The notes: generated from the letters alone by a model not told the origin. 64,000 nucleotides of DNA from Candidatus Altimarinota bacterium (GCA_029233985.1 JARGOK010000001.1:63581-127580), one strand, 5' to 3'. Counted from the first letter of the stretch, positions 9,241 through 17,356 are shown. Numbers and translations are program-made.

Positions 9241-9972
9241 ATGAATGGGATTCTTCTCATCGACAAACCAACCGGCCTGTCTTCTTTTGATATCTTGAAG
9301 CAAATCCGCAAGAAACTGGATGTCAGGAAAGTGGGTTTTTTGGGAACACTGGACCCATTGGCGACAGGTCTCTTAGTGTTCTTTGTAGGAGGTGCTACAA
9401 AATTGATCAAGTATTTTGAAGAAACGGAGAAGGTGTATGAGGTGGAAATGGAGATAGGAAAGGTATCGGATACCTATGACAGGACGGGGGAGATATCTGC
9501 CACCTCCGCAGGGACGCGACAAGGCACGTCCCTACGAGAAACATACGAGTCGTTTCTTGGTCAGCAGTGGCAAATTACTCCGGCTTTTTCAGCAGTGAAA
9601 TTTCAGGGAAAGAGAGCATATGAACATGCACGGGAGGGGAAAATTATTGATTTGGGTAAGCGGCAAGTGAGCATTCATGAGATTGAAATATTGAGTGAAA
9701 ACAATCCGATCTATTCTCTTCGAGTCCGATGTTCATCGGGAACCTATATCCGTTCCTTGGTTCATGAAATGGGAGAAATGATGGAAACCGGCGCCATTAT
9801 GAATGAACTGCGAAGGACTCATGTGGGGCTCTTCTCTGTAGATGAGGCGGTTCAAGTAAAAAATCTCAAAACGACAGACCTCAGAGATCTTGCTGCTGAT
9901 ATCATCGAAAAAATTGATTGGAAGCGCTTTGCTGAAAGTGATAAAAGACAACTCTTGAAGACTTTTGGCTAA
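9241..9972 (+). CDS. truB: tRNA pseudouridine-55 synthase TruB
   Basis: Makes pseudouridine 55 in the T-loop of tRNAs. Seen: GILLIDKPTGLSSFD at the N-terminus, GFLGTLDPLATGLL with catalytic Asp38, AFSAVKFQGKRAYEHAREG, and VRCSSGTYIRSLVHEMG. At 243 aa it lacks the C-terminal PUA domain, like short bacterial forms. Residues about 87-100 (ISATSAGTRQGTSLRE) are translated from a palindromic repeat in a loop that varies in the family. It is translationally coupled to murA (3-base gap). Confidence 0.95.
   Translation: MNGILLIDKPTGLSSFDILKQIRKKLDVRKVGFLGTLDPLATGLLVFFVGGATKLIKYFEETEKVYEVEMEIGKVSDTYDRTGEISATSAGTRQGTSLRETYESFLGQQWQITPAFSAVKFQGKRAYEHAREGKIIDLGKRQVSIHEIEILSENNPIYSLRVRCSSGTYIRSLVHEMGEMMETGAIMNELRRTHVGLFSVDEAVQVKNLKTTDLRDLAADIIEKIDWKRFAESDKRQLLKTFG
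9510..9533 (+). repeat. Family B palindromic element inside truB
   Basis: AGGGACG (9510-9516) and CGTCCCT (9527-9533) form a perfect 7-bp inverted repeat with a 10-base loop. GGGACG...CGTCCC palindromes are a common type of dispersed repeat in bacterial genomes. Here it is read in frame inside TruB. Confidence 0.6.
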
Positions 9973-10076
9973 TGTCTGCTTTCCACCGGAGTTCGCAAAC
10001 TGTCAATAGTTGTTTTCACTCGATACTTGATCGATGGGGTGTCTTTCCGTAGACTTCGTAGTAGTAGCTAATCTTA

Positions 10077-10490
10077 ATGATTTCAAAAATGAGAAATTGG
10101 ATACGTTCATTCGCGCTGATGTCACTCTTACTCGGAGTCTCTGTCGGAGCCGTTCACTTCTTTGGGGCTGATGCCCTTGCTCAAGGAGTCTTTGGAGTTG
10201 ATAGAAATATCGTTCCAGAAGAAGTTGTTCGTGCAACTGGAGGAGAAGACAGTATTATTGATTTAATCAGAACTATTATCAACTACTTCCTTGGGTTCCT
10301 TGGGGTGTTGGCAATTGCAATCGTAATCTACGGTGGTTTTATGTATGTAACTGCTGGAGTCAACGAATCTGGAGCAGAAACAGGAAAGAATATTTTGACT
10401 TATGCTGCTATTGGTATCATGATCATCCTCTTGTCTTTTGTCCTCGTCAACACACTCCTTCAGGCTGCAGTGCCAGGAGCTGGACAATAG
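10077..10490 (+). CDS. VirB2/T4SS-type pilin-like membrane protein
   Basis: Small membrane protein of 137 aa. Seen: signal peptide with basic start and hydrophobic core, likely cleaved after ADALA (residue 35); TM helix 1 about 66-93 (FLGFLGVLAIAIVIYGGFMY); TM helix 2 about 105-130. This two-helix topology after a cleavable signal matches the TrbC/VirB2-like T4SS pilin families found alone in many CPR genomes. It could be a pilus subunit for DNA uptake or host contact (inference). No other type IV secretion genes are nearby. Monocistronic, ending in a strong intrinsic terminator. Confidence 0.8.
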   Translation: MISKMRNWIRSFALMSLLLGVSVGAVHFFGADALAQGVFGVDRNIVPEEVVRATGGEDSIIDLIRTIINYFLGFLGVLAIAIVIYGGFMYVTAGVNESGAETGKNILTYAAIGIMIILLSFVLVNTLLQAAVPGAGQ

Positions 10491-10512
10491 TAAAAACCCC
10501 TTACAAACAGAT

Positions 10513-10540
10513 AAAGCAGGTTTCAACACCTGCTTTTTTT
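10513..10540 (+). terminator. Intrinsic terminator after the pilin gene
   Basis: AAAGCAGG (10513-10520) pairs with CCTGCTTT (10529-10536), loop TTTCAACA, T-run to 10540. Confidence 0.85.
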
Positions 10541-10572
10541 GTATATGGTAAATCTGAATCTGATTGAAAACT

Positions 10573-11199
10573 ATGAAGCATGTAAAGCTGAGCTCGTTCC
10601 TGAGAAAGGAAATAGAAGTTGTCCCGTCATTGGGGTGGTTTGGATTGGCTTCTGACCCACCAACATTGGCTCATCGAAAAATGGTAGATGCTGCGCTGGG
10701 GTCTGGATTAGTAAAAAAAGTGGTAGTATTTCCTGCAGCAGATCTGCCATACAAGTCTTTTCATGCGACGGATTTTCAACGATTGGATATGCTGGGTGCT
10801 TGGAAAGATGAAGCAGAGTATACAGATGATGTGATCATCAGTCATTTTGATATTATGAGAGACACTGCCATGCTTTGGAAAGACCTCTGGAAAAAAATCA
10901 GTTCTTTCAAACCTCAAGTGAATCACTACCTCATCGTTGGTTCAGATCAGTACTTGGCTGTAAAGAAACACTGGGAGGGAGGGGAAGAATTGTACGAGCA
11001 GGCACAGTTCTTGATTATTCCACGAGCAGGGTATGAGATCACAGAGGGTGTTCCTGAATACCACAAGCTCCTGAATGTAGAGCCAGTTGAAGGATCCAGT
11101 AGTGGAGTGAGGTCTGGGGAATTGTACGATGTGGATGATAAGGTAAGGGGGTATATTTTAGAGACGGGATTGTATAATGAGGTCAAACAAGACGATTAG
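10573..11199 (+). CDS. nadD: Nicotinate-nucleotide adenylyltransferase-like (NadD family)
   Basis: Nucleotidyltransferase expected to join ATP and nicotinate mononucleotide to give deamido-NAD. Seen: GWFGLASDPPTLAHRKM, the family G-x-F-G-x-x-x-D-P-x-H-x-x-H region with TLAH in place of the HxGH end, LIVGSDQY, and GSSSGVRSGEL, which matches the ISSTxIR motif. ATG 10573 is preferred over TTG 10564. The neighbour is nadE, the next step in NAD synthesis, which supports the assignment. Length 208 aa is normal. Substrate choice within the family is inferred from context. Confidence 0.85.
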   Translation: MKHVKLSSFLRKEIEVVPSLGWFGLASDPPTLAHRKMVDAALGSGLVKKVVVFPAADLPYKSFHATDFQRLDMLGAWKDEAEYTDDVIISHFDIMRDTAMLWKDLWKKISSFKPQVNHYLIVGSDQYLAVKKHWEGGEELYEQAQFLIIPRAGYEITEGVPEYHKLLNVEPVEGSSSGVRSGELYDVDDKVRGYILETGLYNEVKQDD

Positions 11200-11307
11200 G
11201 TCCTATTGCTGGTTCCACGCCTCTGGCTAAAGCCCAATAGCTCTCCCGTTCCAAACAGAGATCTGAAGCCAGTCATTTTTCACTTTCTATTAAACTCACG
11301 ACTGATT

Positions 11308-12249
11308 ATGACACTTACTCCTGACAAAAATACTATCATTATAGCCAACGCTTCAAAGGCCCTCGCGGAGTATTGCATCAAGTATGGTATTCATAATACG
11401 GTGACAGGAGTCTCTGGAGGACTCGATAGTGCTGTGACGATTTTCCTCAGTCAGAAAGCGAAGGAAGTAGCGGCTGAGAAAGGATTTGAGTTGCGATCAC
11501 TGGGACTGATTTTACCATGCCATTCTGATCCAAAACATGCAGTGCTGGGAAAAAAGGTGATCAAGGCTTGTGGAGCAGAATTACTAGAGGTGGATCTAAC
11601 GGGCGTGTTTGATTTCACTGAGAAGGCAGTTTTAAAGCCAGTCGCAGATGCGGTCGCTGAATACCATAATGGGGCTCAGAAAGAACGGTATCGGACTTCA
11701 CAAGGCAATGTGAAGGCAAGACTAAGGATGGGGCTAGGAACCTATTATGTAGCAAATATGGTGAATGGATTGGTGCTGTCGACTGATAATTATTCTGAAC
11801 TGATGATGGGATTTTGGACGCTTCATGGAGATGTGGGGGACTATGGAATGATACAAAACCTCTGGAAAGGAAGCGAATTGATTGAAATAGCTCGTGAACT
11901 AGAAGTTCCTCAAGAAGTGATTGATTCTGCTCCTACCGATGGACTAGGAGTGTTGCCAGGAGGTGATGAAGCTCAGCTCGGTGCGCCCTATCCGGTAGTG
12001 GATGAGATTTTGAAAGAACTCGTTCAAAATGGGTATGATCTCGATGGACCTATTGAACAGCTCAAGCAGCTGGGCTCCAATCAGAGACATGAAGCCAGCA
12101 ATTCCGACTTGGACTCTGAAGCCATCCATTATTCAGAAACATGGAGCCATCCACTACAGTTGGTTCAAAAAATTGCCAAGCGAGCTTTTGGGAATGCTTT
12201 TAAGCGGAAGAGTCCCGTGAACTTAAGTAGGGAGGAATTGGGACTGTAA
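11308..12249 (+). CDS. nadE: NH3-dependent NAD+ synthetase NadE
   Basis: Amidates deamido-NAD to NAD using ATP and ammonia. Seen: the PP-loop SGGLDSA at residues 36-42, YRTSQGNVKARLRM, VLSTDNYSELMMGFWTLHGD (substrate and Mg binding), and PTDGLG. There is no glutaminase domain, so it uses free ammonia. ATG 11308 gives 313 aa; the upstream extension to 11206 has no family counterpart. It follows nadD by 108 bases, and the two complete NAD from nicotinate mononucleotide. Confidence 0.95.
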   Translation: MTLTPDKNTIIIANASKALAEYCIKYGIHNTVTGVSGGLDSAVTIFLSQKAKEVAAEKGFELRSLGLILPCHSDPKHAVLGKKVIKACGAELLEVDLTGVFDFTEKAVLKPVADAVAEYHNGAQKERYRTSQGNVKARLRMGLGTYYVANMVNGLVLSTDNYSELMMGFWTLHGDVGDYGMIQNLWKGSELIEIARELEVPQEVIDSAPTDGLGVLPGGDEAQLGAPYPVVDEILKELVQNGYDLDGPIEQLKQLGSNQRHEASNSDLDSEAIHYSETWSHPLQLVQKIAKRAFGNAFKRKSPVNLSREELGL

Positions 12250-12256
12250 AGACTGC

Positions 12257-12766
12257 TTACTCTTGACTAAAAAACTCTGGAGAGTCTGACAGAGTTGGGG
12301 TTTCGCCATTGACTCGTTTTTCTAGAAGGTTCATTGCTCCATACCAGAGATCATATTGAAAGAGCATCTCAAGTTTTTCTTTCGTATAAAACCCGATCAT
12401 AAGCTCCCAAACCTCCCAGACCATTCCCACACTGAAAACTTCATGATCGTTTATCTCTGAAATTGGACTGATAACTACAAGATCATCTGTATCTTCATCA
12501 TTCCTATAAATCAGAACTCCATTTTCACTCAATTCTTCTCTAATTTGGGGAGAAATTTTTGGAAAGGGAATAAAGTATAACTCTTTCATTTCTGAACATT
12601 CTTCGTACCTGTTGATATTTGACATAGGGATAGCAAGTTGCTGGAGTAGTGCCAAAAAGGCTTCTCTCAAAGCACGTTGAGTGCTTTTAACCTGCGGATC
12701 AGCTGCTCTCTTCTCAGCTAATTGATAAATCGCTTTTTTAAGATCTTCTGAAGGGCGTAATTGCAT
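12257..12766 (-). CDS. Hypothetical protein, 169 aa
   Basis: Unrecognised soluble protein. The N-terminal LRPSEDLKKAIYQLAEKRAADPQ is a helical segment reminiscent of ribbon-helix-helix or toxin-antitoxin antitoxin starts, but that is weak. The rest is mixed alpha/beta and acidic. It converges on nadE with 7 bases between stops and is transcribed from a perfect TTGACA-16-TATAAT promoter only about 37 bases upstream, so it is probably well expressed. Confidence 0.75.
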   Translation of the reverse strand: MQLRPSEDLKKAIYQLAEKRAADPQVKSTQRALREAFLALLQQLAIPMSNINRYEECSEMKELYFIPFPKISPQIREELSENGVLIYRNDEDTDDLVVISPISEINDHEVFSVGMVWEVWELMIGFYTKEKLEMLFQYDLWYGAMNLLEKRVNGETPTLSDSPEFFSQE

Positions 12767-12785
12767 CTTTTTCTAAAGTTAATAC

Positions 12786-12814
12786 TTGACACTGTTCTCT
12801 TGGTGTGCTATTAT
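12786..12814 (+). promoter_or_regulatory. Promoter of the structured ncRNA
   Basis: TTGACA (12786-12791), 17-base spacer, TATTAT (12809-12814), with an overlapping TATAAT at 12812-12817. It reads rightward into a region with no credible protein gene. It overlaps the leftward promoter of the 169-residue gene. Confidence 0.65.
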
Positions 12815-12837
12815 AATATGAACCTTTAAATTGTCAA
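12810..12837 (-). promoter_or_regulatory. Consensus promoter of the 169-residue gene
   Basis: Read on the minus strand: TTGACA (12837-12832), 16-base spacer, TATAAT (12815-12810). The predicted start is near 12803. It shares its -10 bases with the rightward promoter, so the two polymerases would compete. Confidence 0.75.
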
Positions 12838-13298
12838 AGAAAACTCAACCAATTCTTCTCATGTGGAATGGTGAGAGTAGGGGGCTCAGCAGTGCACCAT
12901 CGCACAAACAGAGAGCTAACGTAATTATTGACGTTCTCTCGGTCAATCTCAAGCGAAACACCTGTTCTGCTGATCTCCCTACTGTCCGACTTTGCAAGCC
13001 TGTTGATAGCAGACTTCTGAAGTACTCCCCTTGATGCACCTCCTCGACTTGTCGAGCCGCTCTGCACACTTATGGGACGAGGGCGTGACCTCGTAAAAAT
13101 AAACGAAAGGATGGTTGGAGCGAACTTTTCTTTGCGCGAATCTTCGGATTTCACAAAGAGAAGGTGACAATGTTGTATCAAACTCTATCAAGGGATACAA
13201 CTGCTCAAGAGGAACGTATGCTGCAGTGTCAAAATGCAGTCCTAGAAATTCTTCTCGAGCACCGCAGGTACTGCCTGCCTCATGGCAGGCAGTACCTG
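12821..13298 (+). ncRNA. Candidate large structured non-coding RNA
   Basis: About 480 bases without a plausible protein gene, driven by a near-consensus promoter. Many local helices can be drawn: AGTAGGG/CCCTACT (12876/12977) enclosing TCAGCAG/CTGCTGA (12886/12967); GAGAG+AACGT with ACGTT+CTCTC (12911-12940); ACGAGG/CCTCGT (13077/13089); a long stem 13125-13163 capped by a UUCG loop; GTTGTATC/GATACAAC (13172/13194); CTGCA/TGCAG (13221/13235); and a 15-bp terminal hairpin. I do not find the conserved cores of RNase P RNA, tmRNA, SRP RNA or 6S RNA. Strand is inferred from the promoter. Confidence 0.55.
13265..13298. repeat. Perfect 15-bp hairpin between convergent units
   Basis: CAGGTACTGCCTGCC (13265-13279), loop TCAT, then its exact complement to 13298. 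It ends the ncRNA candidate and lies 5 bases after the glycosyltransferase stop, so it may terminate both. No long T-run follows on either side, so it could also be a REP-type element. Confidence 0.6.
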
Positions 13299-13303
13299 AT
13301 AAA

Positions 13304-14449
13304 TTAGTTCTTTTGAAGACCAGAAATCTGGTCTTGTTTTAGGTTACTCAGAATCTTTTTTGTCATTTTTTCCCAAGAAAATCGCTTTAGGTTTTGTTTT
13401 CCTTTTTCGATATATTCAGTTCTTAACTGAGGTTTTTTTAGGAAGCGCCCTATTTGAGCTGATATTTCGTCTACATTTTCTGGATCAAAGAGAAGCGCTG
13501 CATCCAGACAGACTTCAGGAAGAGAAGCACGATTTGAGCAAGCCACAGGAACCCCAAGCTTCATCGCTTCTAGTGGAGGCAAGCCAAAGCCCTCGTACAA
13601 ACTCGGGAAAACATATACTACAGCACCAGACATCAGTGAGATGAGCTCCTCATCAGTAACGAAGCCCGTCAGGACAACTCGGTCTGAAAGCTCGAGCTCT
13701 GCGATGAGTGCTGGGATTTCTGTATAGGCCGGGTCTTTTTTCCCAGTGATGACAAGCTGGATATCATGCCCCTTGTCTACAAGTTTTTTGAATGATTTGA
13801 GAAGATTGAGAAGGTTTTTGTGAGAACGCCAGACCCCGGTGTAGATGAGGTAAGGCTTTGATACTATAGACCCCTTGGATCCCTTGAAAGAGGGAGCGTT
13901 TTCAGCTTGAAAGTGTTCTGGTACACCTTCATAAACAACACTCACTTTCTCATCGGCAACCTTGTATTCTTTCTGGAGATCTTTCTTTGTACACTCTGAA
14001 ATAGCGATGATGTGCTGAGCATGCTTCACTGTCATCTTCATGATAAATTTATAAACCCAAATCTGGATCTGTTTCTTTAGGGTCCACTTTGGCGTGTATT
14101 CCTTGTAGGGGAAATAATGCAGCGTGAGGTCGTGAATAGTGACGACGAAGGGTTTTTTGTAGCGAACCGGGACATTGAAGTGAGGGAAGTACATCATGTC
14201 GACAGGTTCGTTGTGAAGAAAACTGTACCACTCTGTTTGTTCCTTCAGTGAATAATGAGGGATATCTACTTTCTTTTTTGTCCATCGATCGTTGGGTTCT
14301 TGAAAGGTTTCGAACTCTTCAGGATTCAAATAAATGGTAAATCTGTTATTTTCATCCAAGTGAGCTGCATGTTTTACAAATTCGGCAACGTAACGACCGA
14401 TTCCGGTGTATTTTGGGGAGTACATACGAGCGTCCAAACCAATTGTCAT
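13304..14449 (-). CDS. Glycosyltransferase, GT4 family (GT-B fold)
   Basis: Retaining glycosyltransferase for cell-surface polysaccharide or glycolipid. Seen: MTIGLDARMYSPKYTGIGRY start with the glycine-rich acceptor-side loop, VVTIHDLTLHYFP, IAISECTKKDL, YLIYTGVWRSHKNL with the KN motif, and SLYEGFGLPPLEAMKLG, the E-x7-E nucleotide-sugar motif of GT4. Length 381 aa is normal. The start is set at ATG 14449 because the 16 residues upstream are translated from a terminator hairpin. The sugar and acceptor cannot be told. Confidence 0.92.
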   Translation of the reverse strand: MTIGLDARMYSPKYTGIGRYVAEFVKHAAHLDENNRFTIYLNPEEFETFQEPNDRWTKKKVDIPHYSLKEQTEWYSFLHNEPVDMMYFPHFNVPVRYKKPFVVTIHDLTLHYFPYKEYTPKWTLKKQIQIWVYKFIMKMTVKHAQHIIAISECTKKDLQKEYKVADEKVSVVYEGVPEHFQAENAPSFKGSKGSIVSKPYLIYTGVWRSHKNLLNLLKSFKKLVDKGHDIQLVITGKKDPAYTEIPALIAELELSDRVVLTGFVTDEELISLMSGAVVYVFPSLYEGFGLPPLEAMKLGVPVACSNRASLPEVCLDAALLFDPENVDEISAQIGRFLKKPQLRTEYIEKGKQNLKRFSWEKMTKKILSNLKQDQISGLQKN

Positions 14450-14460
14450 GAGTAAAGTGA

Positions 14461-14514
14461 AAAATAAAGCGATGTGATTGCGACTCTGCGCTCGCAATCA
14501 CATCGCTTTATTTT
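14461..14514 (-). terminator. Perfect 23-bp inverted repeat, terminator of the pseudouridine synthase gene
   Basis: Arms 14461-14483 and 14492-14514 are exact complements (core GCGATGTGATTGCGA), with an A-rich left end and T-rich right end and an 8-base loop. It sits 8 bases after the pseudouridine synthase stop and just before the glycosyltransferase start. Confidence 0.75.
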
Positions 14515-14522
14515 ATATTTCT

Positions 14523-15215
14523 TTATTTCCCTACTATCCTCCATTCCCCAGGCTTCATACTCCCCAGGTTCCATTTTCCAAACTTTGTCCGAACCAATTT
14601 CTTCACTGGTTTTTTCAAGCAGAGAAACATGTTTCTGATCTGCCGTTTCTTTCCTTCAGTCAGAGTGATCTCCAGAGTCGTTCGTCCGTCTTTTTTGTTG
14701 TACGATATGAAGGATGCTTGAGCTGGGGCAGTACTATATTCGAGCAAACGCATACCTCCACGTATTTGTTCGAGTTCTTTTTCAATGACCTGTCCACGCA
14801 CGGTGACGATATAGGTTTTCTTTTTTCCGTAATTGGGATGGGCGAGCTTGTTGGCCAAGTCTCCGTCATTGGTAAAGAGAAGGAGACCTTCTGAATCTTT
14901 ATCCAGACGACCGATGGAATTGAGGGATTGGAGGTTGTCCGGGAGGAGATCGTAGACGGTGCGCGTTGCTTGGTCTCGGTTTTTTGTACAGACGTATCCC
15001 TTTGGTTTATTCAGTAAAAGAAGAACTGTTTTTCTTCGAGAGGGTTTTCCAAATGTTGGTCCTCCTTTGATCCGCACAGAATCAACTTCAGGATCTATTT
15101 TTTGTCCGAGCACAGGAGGCTTATCGTTTACTAAGACTTTTCCTCCTTCGATAAGATCGTCTGCTTTTCGTCGAGAACAGTAACCAGACTGAGCGATGAA
15201 TTTATTGAGACGCAT
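14523..15215 (-). CDS. Pseudouridine synthase, RsuA/RluB/RluE family
   Basis: Modifies uridine in ribosomal RNA. Seen: S4 RNA-binding domain at the N-terminus (MRLNKFIAQSGYCSRRKADD), then LLLNKPKGYVCT, and the catalytic GRLDKDSEGLLLFTNDG with Asp105, LTEGKKRQIRNMF near the end. Length 230 aa. ATG 15215 is the natural S4-domain start. The exact target (16S or 23S site) is not decidable from sequence; RluB-like is most likely by the N-terminal S4 domain and length. Confidence 0.92.
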   Translation of the reverse strand: MRLNKFIAQSGYCSRRKADDLIEGGKVLVNDKPPVLGQKIDPEVDSVRIKGGPTFGKPSRRKTVLLLLNKPKGYVCTKNRDQATRTVYDLLPDNLQSLNSIGRLDKDSEGLLLFTNDGDLANKLAHPNYGKKKTYIVTVRGQVIEKELEQIRGGMRLLEYSTAPAQASFISYNKKDGRTTLEITLTEGKKRQIRNMFLCLKKPVKKLVRTKFGKWNLGSMKPGEWRIVGK

Positions 15216-15288
15216 GAGAGAAGGGAATAGAATTGCAAGGATAGAAATGATTGCTAAGAGCAAGTAGATTTGAGGAGTTAGTATAGCA

Positions 15289-15981
15289 TTATTTCATCAC
15301 TTTTTCGAAGGATAACATAGTTTTAAGGTCAAATTGCCCTGGGGCAGTTTTGGAGTCGAGGGAGACAAAGTTGAGGGTGTTTCCGATGTGCTTGGCAAAG
15401 AGTCTAGTGATAATGCCTGCTTCTCCCATTCCAAGGATGATATGAGCTTGTTTTTTACGCTTGAGATCAAGCGCGAGGTTCATCAATCGTTCAATATCCT
15501 GAACATTGTGACACATGGTAGCGACTTTGATGATATCGGCTTTTTTTTCTTTCATTTGACCTACTTTGCTATGAAGAGTCTTCTTCACTGGTGTTTTAGT
15601 GAAATCGTGATGAGAAAGAATCAGTTTTGCCTTCTTTTTTGCTGTTTTGAGCCGCTGAATCTCTTTAGATTGGGAATGAAGCCCTATGTCTATAAAATCA
15701 GCTCCTGAATGCGCTGCAGCGACCAGGAGATCAACCTTTTCTTTGTCTGACCCCTTGTATTTTCCTCTTTCAAGATTGTTTTTGCAAACAACTACCAGTT
15801 TCTTTGTAGTTTTCTTTTTCAACTGTTTTATCAGAGCTGAAATGAGCTCAGGAGTAAGGTATTTCTTATTGAGGTGATCAATCCAGATCTCAATGGCCTG
15901 AACTTTTCGTTCTTTTGGAATAGCCTTGAAGATGGCTTCTGGAGTCTTTGCTTGGATTGGTACGGTGAGAAGAGGAGTCAT
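15289..15981 (-). CDS. aroD: Type I 3-dehydroquinate dehydratase
   Basis: Schiff-base dehydratase of the shikimate pathway converting 3-dehydroquinate to 3-dehydroshikimate. Seen: AIEIWIDHL near the N-terminus, ILSHHDF with the catalytic His (124/125), ADIIKVATM with the Schiff-base lysine K152, LGMGEAGIITR and FVSLDSKTAPGQ closing the TIM barrel. Length 230 aa is normal. No other shikimate gene is in the window. The 342-residue gene lies 29 bases upstream on the same strand, so the two may share a transcript. Confidence 0.93.
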   Translation of the reverse strand: MTPLLTVPIQAKTPEAIFKAIPKERKVQAIEIWIDHLNKKYLTPELISALIKQLKKKTTKKLVVVCKNNLERGKYKGSDKEKVDLLVAAAHSGADFIDIGLHSQSKEIQRLKTAKKKAKLILSHHDFTKTPVKKTLHSKVGQMKEKKADIIKVATMCHNVQDIERLMNLALDLKRKKQAHIILGMGEAGIITRLFAKHIGNTLNFVSLDSKTAPGQFDLKTMLSFEKVMK

Positions 15982-16010
15982 GGAGAGGGATTCAGGAGAC
16001 TTAGTATATT

Positions 16011-17039
16011 TTATAATGCATCTAAAACCTTCTGAACTTCGGCTTTTATCTCAAGCCATTTTTCATGTATATCTACAAAATTCTTATTAAAGACTTCTCC
16101 TACATGTCTGTATTTCTCATGAGCTCTTTCTCTTGCACTGTCATAAGCACGAAGTGCTTGAGGAGCATTTTGCCCACTATAATCTCCAATAAGTACTTTA
16201 TTACCTCTATCGAAGTAATAATGTGAAAAATAATCATATTCTTCTTCTACCATGCCTCGTCCTCCTCTACCACCAGGATCAGGGTCTGCACGTACTATTC
16301 TAGTCCCCACCTTTCTTTTGATATGAAGTTCAGATAAAACTTTATCCACTGCCCATGATTTATGATTTGCAGTGATTGTTTTTTCGTAATGTGGATATGC
16401 TTCAATATTAATTAAATCTATTATGTTTTTTAACATTGCTAAATCTGGGTTCCCATCTTTTTCACTTAATTTGTACAATGAAAACATTGCAATAAGTCTA
16501 AAACTAACTGCATTGCAATATATTGAAAGGGCATCTATTCCTAATGAGCTTGTATGAGACATAATGTCGCCTGCTTTGTCCATTATAACTGGTAACCTAT
16601 TGTATCTGTCGGGAGGTACGTCTTCTGCATGTTTAGAATACTCTCTAATACCTCTAAGTATACTTCTTGTTTCGTTGAACCAGTGCCTGATGTCATGTTC
16701 ATTGAATTGTTGCTGAAGCTGAATGCGAATCTCAGATCTCACAAATTCTTTTATTTCTGAAACAGCATTATTTATCATTTCTTGCATGAGTTTCAGTTCT
16801 CTATCTTTATCTATAATCTTAAGGAAATCTAAGGTGCGAATAAATGCTTCTTTTCCAACATAACTTAAGGCTCCGTTAACTATCATCATGCCAATTCCTG
16901 CCCAAGAAAAGGGTTCGATTACTTTTAGTTCTTTAATAGCATTTGGATCAGAGTTTTTATCATCATTGATGACAAAAACTCTTGGTTTCAATACAGCTTC
17001 ATCATCTTTACCTTCTACTGAAGAATTTACATTTTCCAT
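16011..17039 (-). CDS. Hypothetical AT-rich protein, 342 aa
   Basis: Unrecognised. Residues about 40-65 (EPFSWAGIGMMIVNGALSYVG) form a moderately hydrophobic helix followed by long amphipathic helices. This is loosely like helical domains of pore-forming toxins, but that is only an impression. A glycine-rich loop lies about 255-265 (PDPGGRGGRGMVEEEYDY). Base composition is visibly more AT-rich than neighbours, and the gene is next to tRNA-Glu, so horizontal acquisition is possible. ATG 17039. Confidence 0.7.
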   Translation of the reverse strand: MENVNSSVEGKDDEAVLKPRVFVINDDKNSDPNAIKELKVIEPFSWAGIGMMIVNGALSYVGKEAFIRTLDFLKIIDKDRELKLMQEMINNAVSEIKEFVRSEIRIQLQQQFNEHDIRHWFNETRSILRGIREYSKHAEDVPPDRYNRLPVIMDKAGDIMSHTSSLGIDALSIYCNAVSFRLIAMFSLYKLSEKDGNPDLAMLKNIIDLINIEAYPHYEKTITANHKSWAVDKVLSELHIKRKVGTRIVRADPDPGGRGGRGMVEEEYDYFSHYYFDRGNKVLIGDYSGQNAPQALRAYDSARERAHEKYRHVGEVFNKNFVDIHEKWLEIKAEVQKVLDAL

Positions 17040-17187
17040 AATAAAAAGAGAAATTAGTAAAACAGAGATTGCTCATTCTTTATGAGTACAGAAAATCAGA
17101 TAATAAAAAATGAAACTCAATCTCATTTGATAAGTGTATCAAATTTTTTTGGGTTTCGAAACATATTTCTCTATCTTAAGCAAATAA

Positions 17188-17208
17188 GTAGACACAAAAA
17201 CTGTCTAC
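17188..17208 (-). terminator. Hairpin downstream of tRNA-Glu
   Basis: GTAGACA (17188-17194) and TGTCTAC (17202-17208) pair with a 7-base A-rich loop. A second inverted repeat, TTGATA-AGTG-TATCAA, is at 17127-17142, next to a T-run on the plus strand. These are probable 3' processing or termination signals for the tRNA transcript. Confidence 0.5.
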
Positions 17209-17256
17209 ATCAGCTCATTCTATTAAGAATATAAGCTGATAATAAAATGTTGTGAT

Positions 17257-17331
17257 TGGTAGCGCCAAGGGGAATTGAACCCCTGTTTCCGGAATGAAAA
17301 TCCGGCGTCCTAACCACTAGACGATGGCGCC
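17257..17331 (-). tRNA. tRNA-Glu (UUC)
   Basis: A full cloverleaf can be drawn on the minus strand: acceptor GGCGCCA with TGGCGCT (terminal G-U), D-arm region ATCGTCTAGTGGTTAGGA, anticodon stem CCGGA/TCCGG around loop TTTTCAT (anticodon TTC), T-arm CAGGGGTTCAATTCCCCTT, and an encoded CCA end. Length 75 bases with CCA. Confidence 0.97.
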
Positions 17332-17356
17332 ACGAACTGTTTGAACAGCAAGAAAT

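Noticed and set aside
12834-13181. Minus-strand ORF of 115 codons in the ncRNA region
   Set aside because: It has no recognisable domain, no start signals, and lies across the drawn helices and a promoter; probably a chance frame.
12821-13298. RNase P RNA or tmRNA identity for the structured RNA
   Set aside because: The RNase P cores (GAGGAAAGTCC and ACAGAAA types) and the tmRNA ends and tag are not found; its 5' helix closes locally rather than with the 3' end.
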